Notes: generated by a model not told the origin, from the sequence alone. Positions 52,446 through 61,620 are shown, numbered from the stretch's first letter. The stretch: 64,000 nt of DNA from Solirhodobacter olei (GCF_004010155.1 NZ_RRYH01000029.1:1-64000), one strand, 5' to 3'. Numbers and translations are program-made.

Positions 52446-53588
52446 CTAGAGCAGCCCCCGCCCGGCCAGATTGCGCATCAGCGCGGCGGTCCCAAAGGTC
52501 CATTCCGGTGCCTCCGTGGACAGCCGCACGCGGTTCGTGAGCGTGCCGAGCTCCGAGCAGGAGATCGAGACGAGATCGCCTGCGTGATGGGTAAACCCCT
52601 GCCCCGGCGCATCGCGGTCCTGGATTGGTGCAAACATCGTGCCGAGATAGAGCATGAAACCATCGGGGTACTGATGGTGCCGCCCTCGGGTCTGGCGGAC
52701 AAGATCGATCGGATCGCGGCTCATCTCCGCGACTGAGGAGCGCCCGTCCAAACGGAAGCCGTCCTCTCCCTCCACTACCATGGTCAGCTCCAGCCGGCGG
52801 AGATGATCGAGAGTGAAGTCGCGATCGAGGAGCCGGATAAAGGGCCCAAGCGCGGCGGAGGCATTGTTGTCCTTTGCCTTGCCCAGAAGCAGAGCCGAGC
52901 GGCCTTCGACATCGCGCAGGTTTACGTCATTGCCCAGCGTGGCGCCCACGATCCGTCCGGTGCTGGAGACGGCGAGCACCAGCTCCGGTTCGGGGTTGTT
53001 CCAATGGCTGATCGGGTGCAGGCCAACCGAGGCGCCCCAGCCGACCGCGCTCATCGGCTGCGACTTGGTGAAGACTTCGGCATCGGGACCGATGCCGACC
53101 TCCAGATATTGCGACCAAAGGCCTTCGGCTTGCAGAAGGCGCTTTACCTCGGCGGCTTCTGAAGAGCCTGGGACGAGGTCGCGCAGGCTGTCGCCGATCG
53201 CGCGAGCGACGCGAGCGCGGATCTCCTCGGCCTTCGCCGGGTCGCCCGCCGCACGTTCCTCGATCACGCGCTCCACCATAGAGCGGGCGAAAGTCACTCC
53301 GCAGGCCTTCAGCGCCTGTAGGTCTGAGGGGGAGAGTAGCCGGGTAGCCTCTCCCTCCCATGGCTCGACGGACGCGCGCGCGATCTCTTCAAGCCCGCCA
53401 ATGTCTTCGCCGGGCAAGTCTGCGACGAAGCCGGCCGGGTCCGGATGTTCGAGCAGATCGCGCATGGTCGGCGCAGCCCGAGTAGTGATGTCGAAGACAT
53501 GCTTATCGCGCAGGGTGACGAGCGCGGGGCCAATGCCAGCGCGCCAGACGCGGCCAACGAACAAGCCAGATTGCGGAAGATCGATCAT
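52446..53588 (-). CDS. Fumarylacetoacetate hydrolase-family dehydratase (2-keto-3-deoxy-pentonate dehydratase type, XylX/KdaD-like)
   Basis: The 380-residue protein is in the FAH superfamily. Its C-terminal half has YLEVGIGPDAEVFTKSQPM near 161-179, the metal ligands in NNPEPELVL (Glu200, Glu202) and GNDVNLRDVEGR (Asp221). This long form is that of 2-keto-3-deoxy-D-xylonate or -arabonate dehydratase, which forms alpha-ketoglutarate semialdehyde in the Weimberg pathway. The ATG at 53588 has a GGGGG site; a longer frame adds 13 residues. It could act on the product of the dehydratase at 18435, 32 kb away. A hydrolase with another acylpyruvate substrate is the alternative. Confidence 0.8.
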   Translation of the reverse strand: MIDLPQSGLFVGRVWRAGIGPALVTLRDKHVFDITTRAAPTMRDLLEHPDPAGFVADLPGEDIGGLEEIARASVEPWEGEATRLLSPSDLQALKACGVTFARSMVERVIEERAAGDPAKAEEIRARVARAIGDSLRDLVPGSSEAAEVKRLLQAEGLWSQYLEVGIGPDAEVFTKSQPMSAVGWGASVGLHPISHWNNPEPELVLAVSSTGRIVGATLGNDVNLRDVEGRSALLLGKAKDNNASAALGPFIRLLDRDFTLDHLRRLELTMVVEGEDGFRLDGRSSVAEMSRDPIDLVRQTRGRHHQYPDGFMLYLGTMFAPIQDRDAPGQGFTHHAGDLVSISCSELGTLTNRVRLSTEAPEWTFGTAALMRNLAGRGLL

Positions 53589-54300
53589 GCTGCCCCCAGG
53601 ATTGTGACCAAGCCGGCGCCCGGGCACGTCTTCCCGGGCCTGTCCCGCTCCTCTCTCCCTCTGAGAATACGTTCGCGAGCGAAAGGCAAGGCCCGACGCG
53701 GTCGCATGCTGGCCGAATCACGGCGGCCTACGGTTCAGATGAGGGATAAAATGACCTGTTTGAACCGTGGACTACGCCGTGCGGATGCCTGAAATGCGGA
53801 CATCCCGAGCGGCGGGGGCCATTGGTGGATACATTCGCGCGGCATCTCTGTGGATATGGGCGCCGGGCGGGCAGTACGCGCGCCCCTCGCGACCAACCGT
53901 TTCCCGCATGCCCGTTTAGCGCTGGCCGCCAGCGACACTGTTGGGTCTGATGGATACAGGCGGGTATAGGGCAGATATTGGAGCCCCCTGCCCCTCCGGC
54001 GGAAGATATGGATGTCTGCACCGGGCTTCTCGGGGCGAGCCGCCTCCCCCGACCCTGGCGGGCGAGCGGCCGGCGCAGGCCGCAACGCTCGCGCCCGTGC
54101 TATGTGGGTCGCCCTGTGGAAAAATGCGGGAAAAGGCCCGGATGCGTGATGCCTGGCCCGGTCGCGGGCTGCGACAGACGGGAGGCCTGCCGCGCTGAAC
54201 TCAATCAAATCCTCAAAAAAATACAGAAAAGGTTAGATTCCTGGGCCGCTTCCCTGCAAGGTGCCGGACCAACGCGCTGCGGCGACGTTTGGGTGGGAAC
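53589..54300. other. Gene-free stretch upstream of the PAS/GAF sensor
   Basis: These 712 bases are very GC-rich and open in several frames, but no frame reads as a known protein or keeps natural composition. It carries the divergent promoters for the FAH-family gene and the sensor. An AT-rich part at about 54208-54240 may hold the sensor promoter. Confidence 0.4.
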
Positions 54301-55749
54301 ATGCGCGAATTGACGAGGCCCGGGCGGCTGGCTGAGGACATCAGATCCATTGATTGGTCGCAAACGGCGCTTGGTCCGATCGAGACCTGGCCCGAGCGGC
54401 TACGCACCGTCGTGGAGCTGGTGCTCTATTCCGCCACGGCGGCATGCCTGTTCTGGGGGGAGGACGGGCTGATGTTCTACAACGATGCATGGGCCGCGAC
54501 CTTCATCAGCCTGCCGCCCGCGCTTCTGGGGCGGCCAGCCGCGTGGCTGTCGCATGACCTGCACGCTCGCTACCTGACCCGGCTAGAGCGGATGGAGGCA
54601 GGCGAGGCGGGCGAGCTGTTCGACACGCTGAAGCTGTTTGGCGCCTGCGACTTGTCGACATCGGCTACCTGCACGCCAGTGGTGGGCGAGACCGGGGTTG
54701 GCCAGGGAATGCTGGTGCAGCTCGGGCCCGGCTCCCCTCGCCCGGCCTCGACCCTAGGCCTTGGGCCCGAGCGGCCGCGGGAGCATCGAAGCACCTTTAT
54801 GCTACACCTTATTGACGGCCTGGGCCGGCTGGAGGACCCGATGGAGATTCAGGCCGCTGCCGCGGGTATGCTCAGGGATTACCTTGGCGCCGACCGCGCG
54901 GGCTTCTGCCAGATCGACATCGACAAGGGCGTGGCACGGCTGCGCACCGATTTCCGCCGGGCCGACGGCGTGCCGATGCGGATCGACGATTATGATCTTG
55001 GCGAATTCGCTCAGGATGTGGCGCGACTGCGGGCGGGTCAGAGCCTGGCGGAGGGCGACAGGCCGCGGGCCGGCAAGCGGTTCCTCGACCTCGCGGCAAG
55101 GTCGCAGGTCAGCGTGCCGGTTCTGTGCTCCGGCCGGCTGATGGCAGCGGTGACACTTGGTCAGGGCCACCCGCGCGACTGGAGCGTGGAGGAGATATCC
55201 ATCGCCCAGGAGGCCGCCTGCCGCGCCTGGGAAGCGGTTGAGCGCAGTCGCGCCGATGCCGCCCATCGCGCCTCTAAGCAGGTAGAGGCGGACCTGCACC
55301 ACGCCGAGACCCGGCTGCGGCTGGCCCAGGAGGCGGCCGGAGTCGGCACCTTCGACTGGATTATCAACTCCAATGAGGGCCATTGGAGCCCGGAGCTTAT
55401 GAACATCCTCGGCCTGCAGCCGGGGGAATTCGGCGGCACCTATGAAGATTGGATCGCCACCATTCACCCCGAGGACCTGCCCCGCGCCGTTAGCGCGATT
55501 GAGATCGCCTTAGAATCCGGGGTTCTGGAAGGCGATTGGAGGGTGGTGCGACCGGACGGCACGGTGCTTTACGTTCTCGCCCGCGGACTGGTGGAACGTG
55601 ACGCAAACGACCGACCGCAGCGGCTGACCGGCGCGCAGGTCGACATCACCGAGCGCAGGCGCAATGAACAGCAGGTGCAGTTCCTGTTGGCCGAGCTTGA
55701 TGACCGGATCGAAGATCTGAATCGCGAGTTGCGCGACCGTGGCATCTGA
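54301..55749 (+). CDS. PAS-GAF-PAS sensor protein without a kinase domain
   Basis: The 482-residue protein has an N-terminal PAS region (ALGPIETWPERLRTVVEL and FWGEDGLMFYNDAW), a GAF domain at about 165-330 (LGADRAGFCQID, ARSQVSVPVL) and a PAS domain with PAC tail at about 340-460 (GVGTFDWIINSNEGHWSPELM, GTVLYVLARG, RLTGAQVDITERRR). It then ends with QFLLAELDDRIEDLNRELRD. In HWE/HisKA_2 kinases that position reads ELxHRVKN and leads into the kinase domain; here the His is Asp and the protein stops. It probably signals by protein contact, or is a cut-down kinase. ATG 54301 follows GGGTGGGAAC; no partner gene is adjacent. Confidence 0.85.
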   Translation: MRELTRPGRLAEDIRSIDWSQTALGPIETWPERLRTVVELVLYSATAACLFWGEDGLMFYNDAWAATFISLPPALLGRPAAWLSHDLHARYLTRLERMEAGEAGELFDTLKLFGACDLSTSATCTPVVGETGVGQGMLVQLGPGSPRPASTLGLGPERPREHRSTFMLHLIDGLGRLEDPMEIQAAAAGMLRDYLGADRAGFCQIDIDKGVARLRTDFRRADGVPMRIDDYDLGEFAQDVARLRAGQSLAEGDRPRAGKRFLDLAARSQVSVPVLCSGRLMAAVTLGQGHPRDWSVEEISIAQEAACRAWEAVERSRADAAHRASKQVEADLHHAETRLRLAQEAAGVGTFDWIINSNEGHWSPELMNILGLQPGEFGGTYEDWIATIHPEDLPRAVSAIEIALESGVLEGDWRVVRPDGTVLYVLARGLVERDANDRPQRLTGAQVDITERRRNEQQVQFLLAELDDRIEDLNRELRDRGI

Positions 55750-55812
55750 GGAACGGATAATGAGGGCTCCCGGCGTGAAGCAGCACAGGGAGGCCCGCGC
55801 CAGTGGCGGCGG

Positions 55813-56598
55813 TCAAGGGTCGCGGTCTCCCGGCCCGGGATAATCGCTATCAGCAGCGAGGTCGTGGCCGGCAAAATATGCCAGCCCCTCCAAGTCCGTC
55901 ACGTCGAAATCGTAAGGGTCGTTGATTCGGATCGCTCCGGCCTCGGCCAGCTCGTGGAATGCGCGGCTGAGCGATTCCGCACGCGCACCCAGATACTGGG
56001 CCAGATCGGCACGGCGGATGTCCAGCCGTAGGTTCAACGGCTGATCGTGCGCGGCCGCGTCGCGGCCGCGCGCGCGCAGCTTGCGGCGGCTGAGCACGAG
56101 CAGGAACGAGGCAACACGCTGAACGACCTTAGGTCCACCTAGCACCAGCAGCCATTCCCGCGCGGCATCGAGTTCGTCGAGCATGTCGATCAGAAACAGC
56201 CGTTCCGCCGCAGGGGCTTCGCGCAGCAGAGTCTCGAAAAGGTCGCGCGGGCAGGTCAAGACCTCGGAGGGCGCGAGCGCCTCGATCCGGTGGCTGAACT
56301 GCTGCTCGTGGAAGCGACCGTACATGTCGGTGGGGGCAAGCAGGCCAATGATGTGGCGCCGCCCGTCGGGCAGGTGTTTGGTCATCCCCAGAAGACCGCT
56401 TAGCACGTAACCTATCTGGCTCGGCGTGTCGCCATCCTCAACCAGAACAGTGCCCTCGGCCATGGCCACGCGCTTCAGCTCGGCCGTCAATCGATCGCGC
56501 AATGGCTCAGGGAACGCTTCCAGCAGCCGCTGGAAGCGATCATCAGGGCCTCCGTCGCCCATTTTCACAACGCCCGGATTTGGCGTTTTCCTGGTCAT
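55813..56598 (-). CDS. Crp/Fnr-family transcriptional regulator
   Basis: The 261-residue protein has an N-terminal cNMP-binding fold (AEGTVLVEDGDTPSQIGYVLSGLLGMTKHLPDGRRHIIGLLAPTD, given in part) and a C-terminal Crp helix-turn-helix (RRADLAQYLGARAESLSRAFHEL near residue 200). It lacks the cysteine set of FNR, so it is not an obvious iron-sulfur oxygen sensor. It is the last in a row of minus-strand genes that starts with the curli genes, but is 430 bases from the next, so co-regulation is uncertain. Confidence 0.88.
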   Translation of the reverse strand: MTRKTPNPGVVKMGDGGPDDRFQRLLEAFPEPLRDRLTAELKRVAMAEGTVLVEDGDTPSQIGYVLSGLLGMTKHLPDGRRHIIGLLAPTDMYGRFHEQQFSHRIEALAPSEVLTCPRDLFETLLREAPAAERLFLIDMLDELDAAREWLLVLGGPKVVQRVASFLLVLSRRKLRARGRDAAAHDQPLNLRLDIRRADLAQYLGARAESLSRAFHELAEAGAIRINDPYDFDVTDLEGLAYFAGHDLAADSDYPGPGDRDP

Positions 56599-57027
56599 GC
56601 GGCCCCCGCGCTAGAAACAGCCCTCAACGCTAAGACCTTTACGCCTGGACCCATCCTCGGCCGTGGAAGCGGCCGCACCTTCATTCATATTTAGTATAGC
56701 ACGATAGATTTTGAATGGAATCAACCGGCCCGCGCGCCACTCTTTCCCCCGCTGGTTCTACTACCGCAAGAAGATCGGAATTTTTGCAGAAAATGCAGGC
56801 CATTGCGCGTCGTCATCGCGGATCCGCACTAGATGCGATGTACTGTTTATATCCTCGGAACGATCCGATGGCAGATGGTCCTGTCCTCTCCCATCCCCGA
56901 CGAGATACCGGCCGCCGGATCGAGGATATGGGTGCTGCGGGCGATCCCACCCCTTTCCGTGGGGCGCTGGCAGCACCCTTTTTTGCCATGAAGCGCCTCG
57001 AGGGCCGCGTCCCGGTAAGAACCGACA
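56599..57027. other. Gene-free stretch between Crp/Fnr and barrel protein genes
   Basis: No gene, RNA or clear repeat is visible in these 429 bases. The promoter of the Crp/Fnr regulator should lie near 56600-56700. Confidence 0.4.
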
Positions 57028-58347
57028 TCAGAACCGGTAGACGAGGCCTAAGCTGATCCCGGTAGCTAGCTGCGAATGCTCGACCACCGAGCGGGTATAT
57101 TGCACCTGCCCCCCGGCGTTGAGCGAGGCTGTCGTAGTGGTGCCTGAGCCGGCGGAGCCACTGCCCGAAGACACGGTGACGAGGCTTGGCACTGCCGAGA
57201 GGTAGGAGACGAAAATCCCCATGGAAACCCGTAGGTTGGGCGAGACTTTACGGCTCAGTCCGATGCTGGTACGGCCCATCCAGGAGGAGGCGGAATAGCG
57301 CTGTTCGGCGGTCTGCTGACTGGCCGACGTGGTGCCGGAGATGCTGATAGTGCTGGCCCCACTGTAGCGCCCGGTCATATGCCCGCGTCCGATGGAGAGG
57401 CCTGCATCGAGGGCCCAGCCGTTTCCAATCGGGCGGCTTGCATCAGCGCCGAGCATCAGCGCGAGATAAGTGGATCGTAGCCGCTCAGTCTGGCCGAGGC
57501 TCACCGTCGGCAGGCCGCCAGCGGTGGAGATTGTGGTGTCGAGCGCGTAGGTCGTCGACTCGGTGATTGTACGGGTGGTACGCAGCCCTTCCAGTCCGAT
57601 CTTCGGCCGAAGCTCCAGCTGACCGAGGTCGATGGCGCGGCCATAGGCCAGCCCCTGGCTGATTCCGGTGGTCGTGTCGCTGAAATGGCTGGTCAATACG
57701 GTCCAACCCGAGACCCCGACGCCGGTGACCGCCACGCCATTCTGGTCGTAGATGATGCCATAACCCGCAGAGGTGCCGCTGGTACCGTCAAGCACGCCGA
57801 CGGCATATACCCCGCCCGTTGCGGTCTGTTGGAATGTGGAGATCGACTGCGACGACCCGCTCGGCGAGTTGCCGGTCGCGTTGGTCGTTGCGCCAGGCGC
57901 GCTGACTTGCACGTTGATTTGCGCCCCGGTCCCGGGCGGCGTGGTGTCGACGGTGATAGTCCCCTGCGGCAGTGTTCCGCTGGTCTTGGTGAAAGAGCCG
58001 CTGACGGCGTTAGTCTGGCTGACCGTCCGGCTGGCGGTGAGCCGGTAATAGGAACCCGTCCATTCCAGGAAGCTGGGCCCGTCGGTGCCAAGCAAGGCGT
58101 CGTAGTTGAGCCCCGGTCCCTTCGGAGACAGCTTCAACGAGCCCAAGCCGGAGAATGGTGAAGCCTCGAAGGCCGGGCCGTGGGCCACACCGAAACTCAG
58201 CTCTCCGGTGAAGCTTTTCCAGCGCAACCCCGACAGGCCCGAGATCCCGCCCCCGCCCTGACCGTCCGACGCGCTCTGCGCTACCGCCGCACCCGCCACC
58301 ATCATCGCCAGCGCCACGCCGGCGAGGGTCTGTTTCACTTGGCCCAT
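57028..58347 (-). CDS. Outer-membrane beta-barrel protein of unknown function
   Basis: The 439-residue product starts with a signal peptide (MGQVKQTLAG then a hydrophobic stretch to AAVAQS). A Gly/Ser/Thr-rich middle part with weak repeats follows. The C-terminal half has alternating short beta segments (STYLALMLGADAS, WALDAGLSIGRGHM, WMGRTSIGLSRKV) and the terminal residues are YRF, as usual for outer-membrane barrels recognised by BamA. The start at 58347 is chosen for its spacing from GGGA; ATG 58359 is the alternative. The LuxR gene lies 65 bases upstream in the same direction, so it may be the main target of that regulator. No named family is recognised. Confidence 0.75.
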   Translation of the reverse strand: MGQVKQTLAGVALAMMVAGAAVAQSASDGQGGGGISGLSGLRWKSFTGELSFGVAHGPAFEASPFSGLGSLKLSPKGPGLNYDALLGTDGPSFLEWTGSYYRLTASRTVSQTNAVSGSFTKTSGTLPQGTITVDTTPPGTGAQINVQVSAPGATTNATGNSPSGSSQSISTFQQTATGGVYAVGVLDGTSGTSAGYGIIYDQNGVAVTGVGVSGWTVLTSHFSDTTTGISQGLAYGRAIDLGQLELRPKIGLEGLRTTRTITESTTYALDTTISTAGGLPTVSLGQTERLRSTYLALMLGADASRPIGNGWALDAGLSIGRGHMTGRYSGASTISISGTTSASQQTAEQRYSASSWMGRTSIGLSRKVSPNLRVSMGIFVSYLSAVPSLVTVSSGSGSAGSGTTTTASLNAGGQVQYTRSVVEHSQLATGISLGLVYRF

Positions 58348-58412
58348 ATTCGTTCCCATCTCCGACGTGCTCTAACCCCAATGGCATCGTATCATGCGGG
58401 GGTGAGACGCGA

Positions 58413-59582
58413 TCAGGCCATCGCATTGACGGCGGCGAGTCGTGTCAGCAAAGCCACAAGATCCTGCTGCCGCCCGGTCTCGGTCTTCCTCAGCACCGCC
58501 GAAAGCTGGTTGCGCAGGGTCTCCTTCGATATATGCCGCCGCACCGCGACATCGCCGATTGAGTCGCCTGCGAGCAGCGATACCGCAAGCTCCGCCTCCT
58601 TTGCGGACAAGCCGAAGACCCGCCAGAGCATGTCATGGCTGAGGTCGAGCGGGATCGAGAGGTTCTCGGATATCACCGCGAAGCGCGGGCAGTGTCGGCC
58701 GAGGCCGGCAAGGCTGCGGTGGCCCATGAGCGCCGTTCCGTTTAGCCGGATGATTGACAGAACCTCGCGCGGCTCGCCCGGCGCGCGCGGCACAGTCAGC
58801 ACCGCCACGCGATGCTTCGGGTTGGCACGCATCCCAGCCAGGATCTCGGACAATTCAATGTCGGCGTCGGGATCCGTGACATGCAGCACCCCGTCCGGCC
58901 CCACGGTAAGGATCATCCCCTCGGCAAGCATGGTCTCGGCCCGGGTGCTCATCCGGCAGACCTCCTGATCGGCGTCAATCAACACAACCGGCGCGGGCAT
59001 CATGTCCAGCAGGCTCGTCGCCAGCTGGTCGGCCTCCATCAGCCGTCGCTGCAGGGTCGCAATACGGATGGAGAAGGCGAGATGCCGCCATATCCTCTGC
59101 AACAGCTCCTTTGCGGCGCTGCGCATCTCGGATTCGCGGTGGCGCGGATAGCGCAGCTCAATCGTCATCTGCCTGCTGCCAGAGCGGCTGAAGACGACCC
59201 CGGTGCAGCGATCAAAGGCCGGGCTCTCGGCGCACAGGGCCCGCCCCACGGGCCCCGCGTTCACCAGATCGACCGGGCCGAGGTCGCGGTCGTGGTAAAT
59301 GCGACCAACCTCCATGTCCCACTGGCGCTTCAGCCAGCCCGCCTCCAGGCTGAGCTCGCCCGGAAAGGCTCGGCTGAGTTCGGCCGAGCTGCCGCGATGG
59401 AGGAAGAAATTCCCCCCCAGCCGGCTGCTGTCTTGGCCGACCATCATAACAACGGCATCGGGAAATGCGGCGGCCACCAGCGACAGTGTTGCTTCGTGGA
59501 GATCGCCCTCGAATGCGGCCGAGTAGATTGGGTCGACCGCGACGTCCAACCTGTAAGACGTAGCAGAAAACATTTTACTCAA
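58413..59582 (-). CDS. LuxR-type HTH transcriptional regulator
   Basis: The 389-residue protein ends in a LuxR/GerE helix-turn-helix (LSAKEAELAVSLLAGDSIGDVAVRRHISKETLRNQL region, residues about 325-360). The N-terminal 300 residues contain a PAS-like segment (LLDMMPAPVVLIDADQEVCRMS near 192-213) and no autoinducer-binding domain, so it is not a normal acyl-homoserine lactone receptor. It sits between the csgH/curlin genes and the barrel protein on the same strand and is the best candidate regulator of the curli-like locus, similar in place to CsgD in enteric bacteria. Confidence 0.85.
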   Translation of the reverse strand: MSKMFSATSYRLDVAVDPIYSAAFEGDLHEATLSLVAAAFPDAVVMMVGQDSSRLGGNFFLHRGSSAELSRAFPGELSLEAGWLKRQWDMEVGRIYHDRDLGPVDLVNAGPVGRALCAESPAFDRCTGVVFSRSGSRQMTIELRYPRHRESEMRSAAKELLQRIWRHLAFSIRIATLQRRLMEADQLATSLLDMMPAPVVLIDADQEVCRMSTRAETMLAEGMILTVGPDGVLHVTDPDADIELSEILAGMRANPKHRVAVLTVPRAPGEPREVLSIIRLNGTALMGHRSLAGLGRHCPRFAVISENLSIPLDLSHDMLWRVFGLSAKEAELAVSLLAGDSIGDVAVRRHISKETLRNQLSAVLRKTETGRQQDLVALLTRLAAVNAMA

Positions 59583-59693
59583 TTGCCCCCCGTGGCGGAA
59601 AACGGCTTATGCATAAGCAGAAGACCGCCACACGGGGACCCCGGCAATGATGCTGGTCAACGGACCCCCGAGTTGGTGCTCAGGGGTCGAAAG

Positions 59694-60125
59694 TCAGGCT
59701 TTTGCGCCACACATGCCGCCGTCTTCGGCCTGAACGGACAGATGCGCGGCAAAGCTGCTGCCGCTTCCGGAGTTGACCACCACCGATCCTACGATCTTAG
59801 GCTGGTGGGGCTGAAGCACGAAAAAGCCACTCTGGACAATGTTGGAGGTTCCACCAGAACCTCGCGATGCAACGGAAAACCGATAGTTTCCCTGTGCCCC
59901 CTCAGGGGCCCAGACAACGCCGGTGAGTTCGGTCCCACTGCTGACCGGTCGGCTTCGGATTTCGCACTGAATGCTGGCCATGGCTTCGACTCTTTGGCCT
60001 GATAGGGCCACTAGGCAAACGATCGAAAGAATCTGAGCCGCCGTCCGGGTGCCCGAGGGGTATGTCGCCGCACGAAGTGTGCGGCGACACCTAAGCATGA
60101 CCTGGCCCACTCTCATGTCAGACAC
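59694..60125 (-). CDS. csgH: CsgH-like curli assembly modulator
   Basis: The 143-residue frame holds a signal segment (ILSIVCLVALSGQRVEA) and a mature domain with the CsgH pattern: CEIRSRP near the start, GVVWAPEGAQGNYRFSV, SNIVQSGFFVLQP, GSGSSFAAHLSVQAEDGG, and a C-terminal Cys. CsgH of alphaproteobacteria is a small beta-sandwich that binds curlin and prevents early amyloid growth in the periplasm. It follows two curlin-repeat genes on the same strand. The exact start is uncertain; ATGs at residues 4 and 10 would also leave the signal peptide. Confidence 0.75.
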   Translation of the reverse strand: MSDMRVGQVMLRCRRTLRAATYPSGTRTAAQILSIVCLVALSGQRVEAMASIQCEIRSRPVSSGTELTGVVWAPEGAQGNYRFSVASRGSGGTSNIVQSGFFVLQPHQPKIVGSVVVNSGSGSSFAAHLSVQAEDGGMCGAKA

Positions 60126-60164
60126 TCCATCAACTAGAATCGTCTGGAGCCTACCCCGTCTTCG

Positions 60165-60743
60165 TCAGTGCGTCCCAAAAGAAACCGTCACAGAGCCATT
60201 GTGGGTAGTGAATGTCCGGGACGAATTCATGGTTACGCCCAAATTGTTGCTAATCTGGACGCTGCTGGCCACTTGGTTATTGCCATTCTGGCTGACTGAC
60301 TTCGAGAATCCGCTACCCAACTGCGCAACAACTGCGGAGTCGTTGTTCCCAGTTTGAGCAACGTTTGCCGTATTGGAGAATCCAACTTGGGACGATATTA
60401 CGGAGTTTCCGTTTCCGCCTTGCGTAGTCTTGGAGTGGTTATTGAATCCAAGTTGGAGCGACACGCCACCATTGTGGTTGCCGTTCTGCGTTACATGACT
60501 CCAATTACCAATGCCGACCTGTGCCTGAGCTACACCGTTCCCGAATCCATTTTGAGTCGATTTGCTTGTATTGGAGGCTCCCCACTGCAATGCCCATGCC
60601 GAGTTGGAATGGCCATTTTGAACTGGGGTTGCAGAGTTATTAGAGCCAAATTGACCCACCCAGGACATGTTTTGAGCAAAAGCCGAGGAGCCCAACGTAA
60701 AGGTCAAGAGAAGCCCTGCGGCTAAGATTTTGCCACGTTCCAT
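60165..60743 (-). CDS. Curlin-repeat protein (CsgA/CsgB-like)
   Basis: The 192-residue protein has a signal peptide (MERGKILAAGLLLTFTLGSSAFA) and about twelve short units spaced 11-12 residues apart, each with a Gln-x-Gly and an Asn (QFGSNNS, QNGHSNS, QWGASNT, QNGFGNG, QVGIGNW and so on), the strand-loop-strand ladder of curli amyloid. QNG units alternate with Q-hydrophobic-G units. The last 30 residues lack repeats. GGAGATGAGAA lies before the ATG. It is the smaller of two curlin-like genes; which is major subunit and which nucleator cannot be told. Confidence 0.85.
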   Translation of the reverse strand: MERGKILAAGLLLTFTLGSSAFAQNMSWVGQFGSNNSATPVQNGHSNSAWALQWGASNTSKSTQNGFGNGVAQAQVGIGNWSHVTQNGNHNGGVSLQLGFNNHSKTTQGGNGNSVISSQVGFSNTANVAQTGNNDSAVVAQLGSGFSKSVSQNGNNQVASSVQISNNLGVTMNSSRTFTTHNGSVTVSFGTH

Positions 60744-60784
60744 TTCTCATCTCCATTCACATCATTGCTTTGAGATGTCACGCT

Positions 60785-60818
60785 ATTATTCGGGCGATCC
60801 GACGACCGCCCGAATAAT
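60785..60818 (-). other. Intercistronic hairpin between the curlin genes
   Basis: ATTATTCGGGCG (60785-60796) pairs perfectly with 60807-60818 around a ten-base loop. It lies between the stop of the long curlin gene and the start of the short one and is not followed by a T-run. It may stabilise the upstream mRNA and give the first gene higher expression, as for major amyloid subunits. Confidence 0.65.
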
Positions 60819-60831
60819 GCCTCAGCGCAAC

Positions 60832-61620
60832 TTAGAAATTGCTTTGACTGACGCTGGCAATATTTCCATGCCCGGACTGGCTAATCGTTGATGTGTTGCC
60901 ACTCCCGAACTGCGTAGTTTGGCCCCAATTACCTCCGCCATTTTGGCTTGTGGTGGCCTTGTTGCCCGGAGCGCTGGAGAAAGAGCTCTGTTGGTAGGTA
61001 ACCGATATATTGTGGACGCCGTCTTGGGTCGTGGTCGACTTATTGTTGGTTCCGACTTGACCCGTTGAGGCTACATTGTGGAATCCATCCTGACTGGTGG
61101 TCGAAGTATTAAAGCCGCCCTGTTGAACGGTCGTCGAAAAATTATGATGATCGTCTTGGGTCGTCACAGAAACGTTGCCTTTGCCCCACTGCTGGGTGCT
61201 GGCTTGATTATCGCTACCGTACTGTTGCGAAACGGATACGTTATTGATACCATCCTGCGACGTATTGGCATTATTGTGCCGGCCTTTCTGATAGGTGTTT
61301 GAATAATTTCCCCAATCATCTTGATGAGTCGTTGATTGGTTGAAATACCCCTTCTGGGTCGTATTTGCCTCACTGGCTCCGAATTGAGTAGTCTTTTGCT
61401 TATTTCCGAATCCATTTTGATCAACGGTTGCGGTGTTTCCCCAAAATCCCCACGGAGGGCTAACTTGCAAAATCGAGGATTTATTCAGGCCGTTTTGATT
61501 GACCGCCGCATTATTTACATTGCCGTACTGGGATATAGAAGAGCCGAAGTTGGCTGGGATTGCATATGCTGCGCCTGCGCTCAGACCGATCGCGGCGACA
61601 GTAATGAGAATCTTTTTCAT
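60832..61620 (-). CDS. Long curlin-repeat protein (CsgA-like)
   Basis: The 262-residue product has a signal peptide (MKKILITVAAIGLSAGAAYA) and about twenty curlin-type units (QYGNVNN, QNGFGNK, QKGYFNQ, QDGINNV, QWGKGNV, QSGHGNI), more than the usual CsgA. Many units have QDG, QDD or QKG in place of QxG with a hydrophobic residue, and Ser/Thr runs fill the strands. It ends in SQSNF. The second of two close ATGs (61620) is chosen because GGAG then has normal spacing. It is first in the minus-strand curli group. No csgG, csgE or csgF is in the window. Confidence 0.85.
   Translation of the reverse strand: MKKILITVAAIGLSAGAAYAIPANFGSSISQYGNVNNAAVNQNGLNKSSILQVSPPWGFWGNTATVDQNGFGNKQKTTQFGASEANTTQKGYFNQSTTHQDDWGNYSNTYQKGRHNNANTSQDGINNVSVSQQYGSDNQASTQQWGKGNVSVTTQDDHHNFSTTVQQGGFNTSTTSQDGFHNVASTGQVGTNNKSTTTQDGVHNISVTYQQSSFSSAPGNKATTSQNGGGNWGQTTQFGSGNTSTISQSGHGNIASVSQSNF

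Noticed and set aside
60165-61620. Regularly spaced short repeats that resemble a repeat array.
   Set aside because: They are coding units of curlin proteins, variable in DNA sequence and in frame, not CRISPR repeats.
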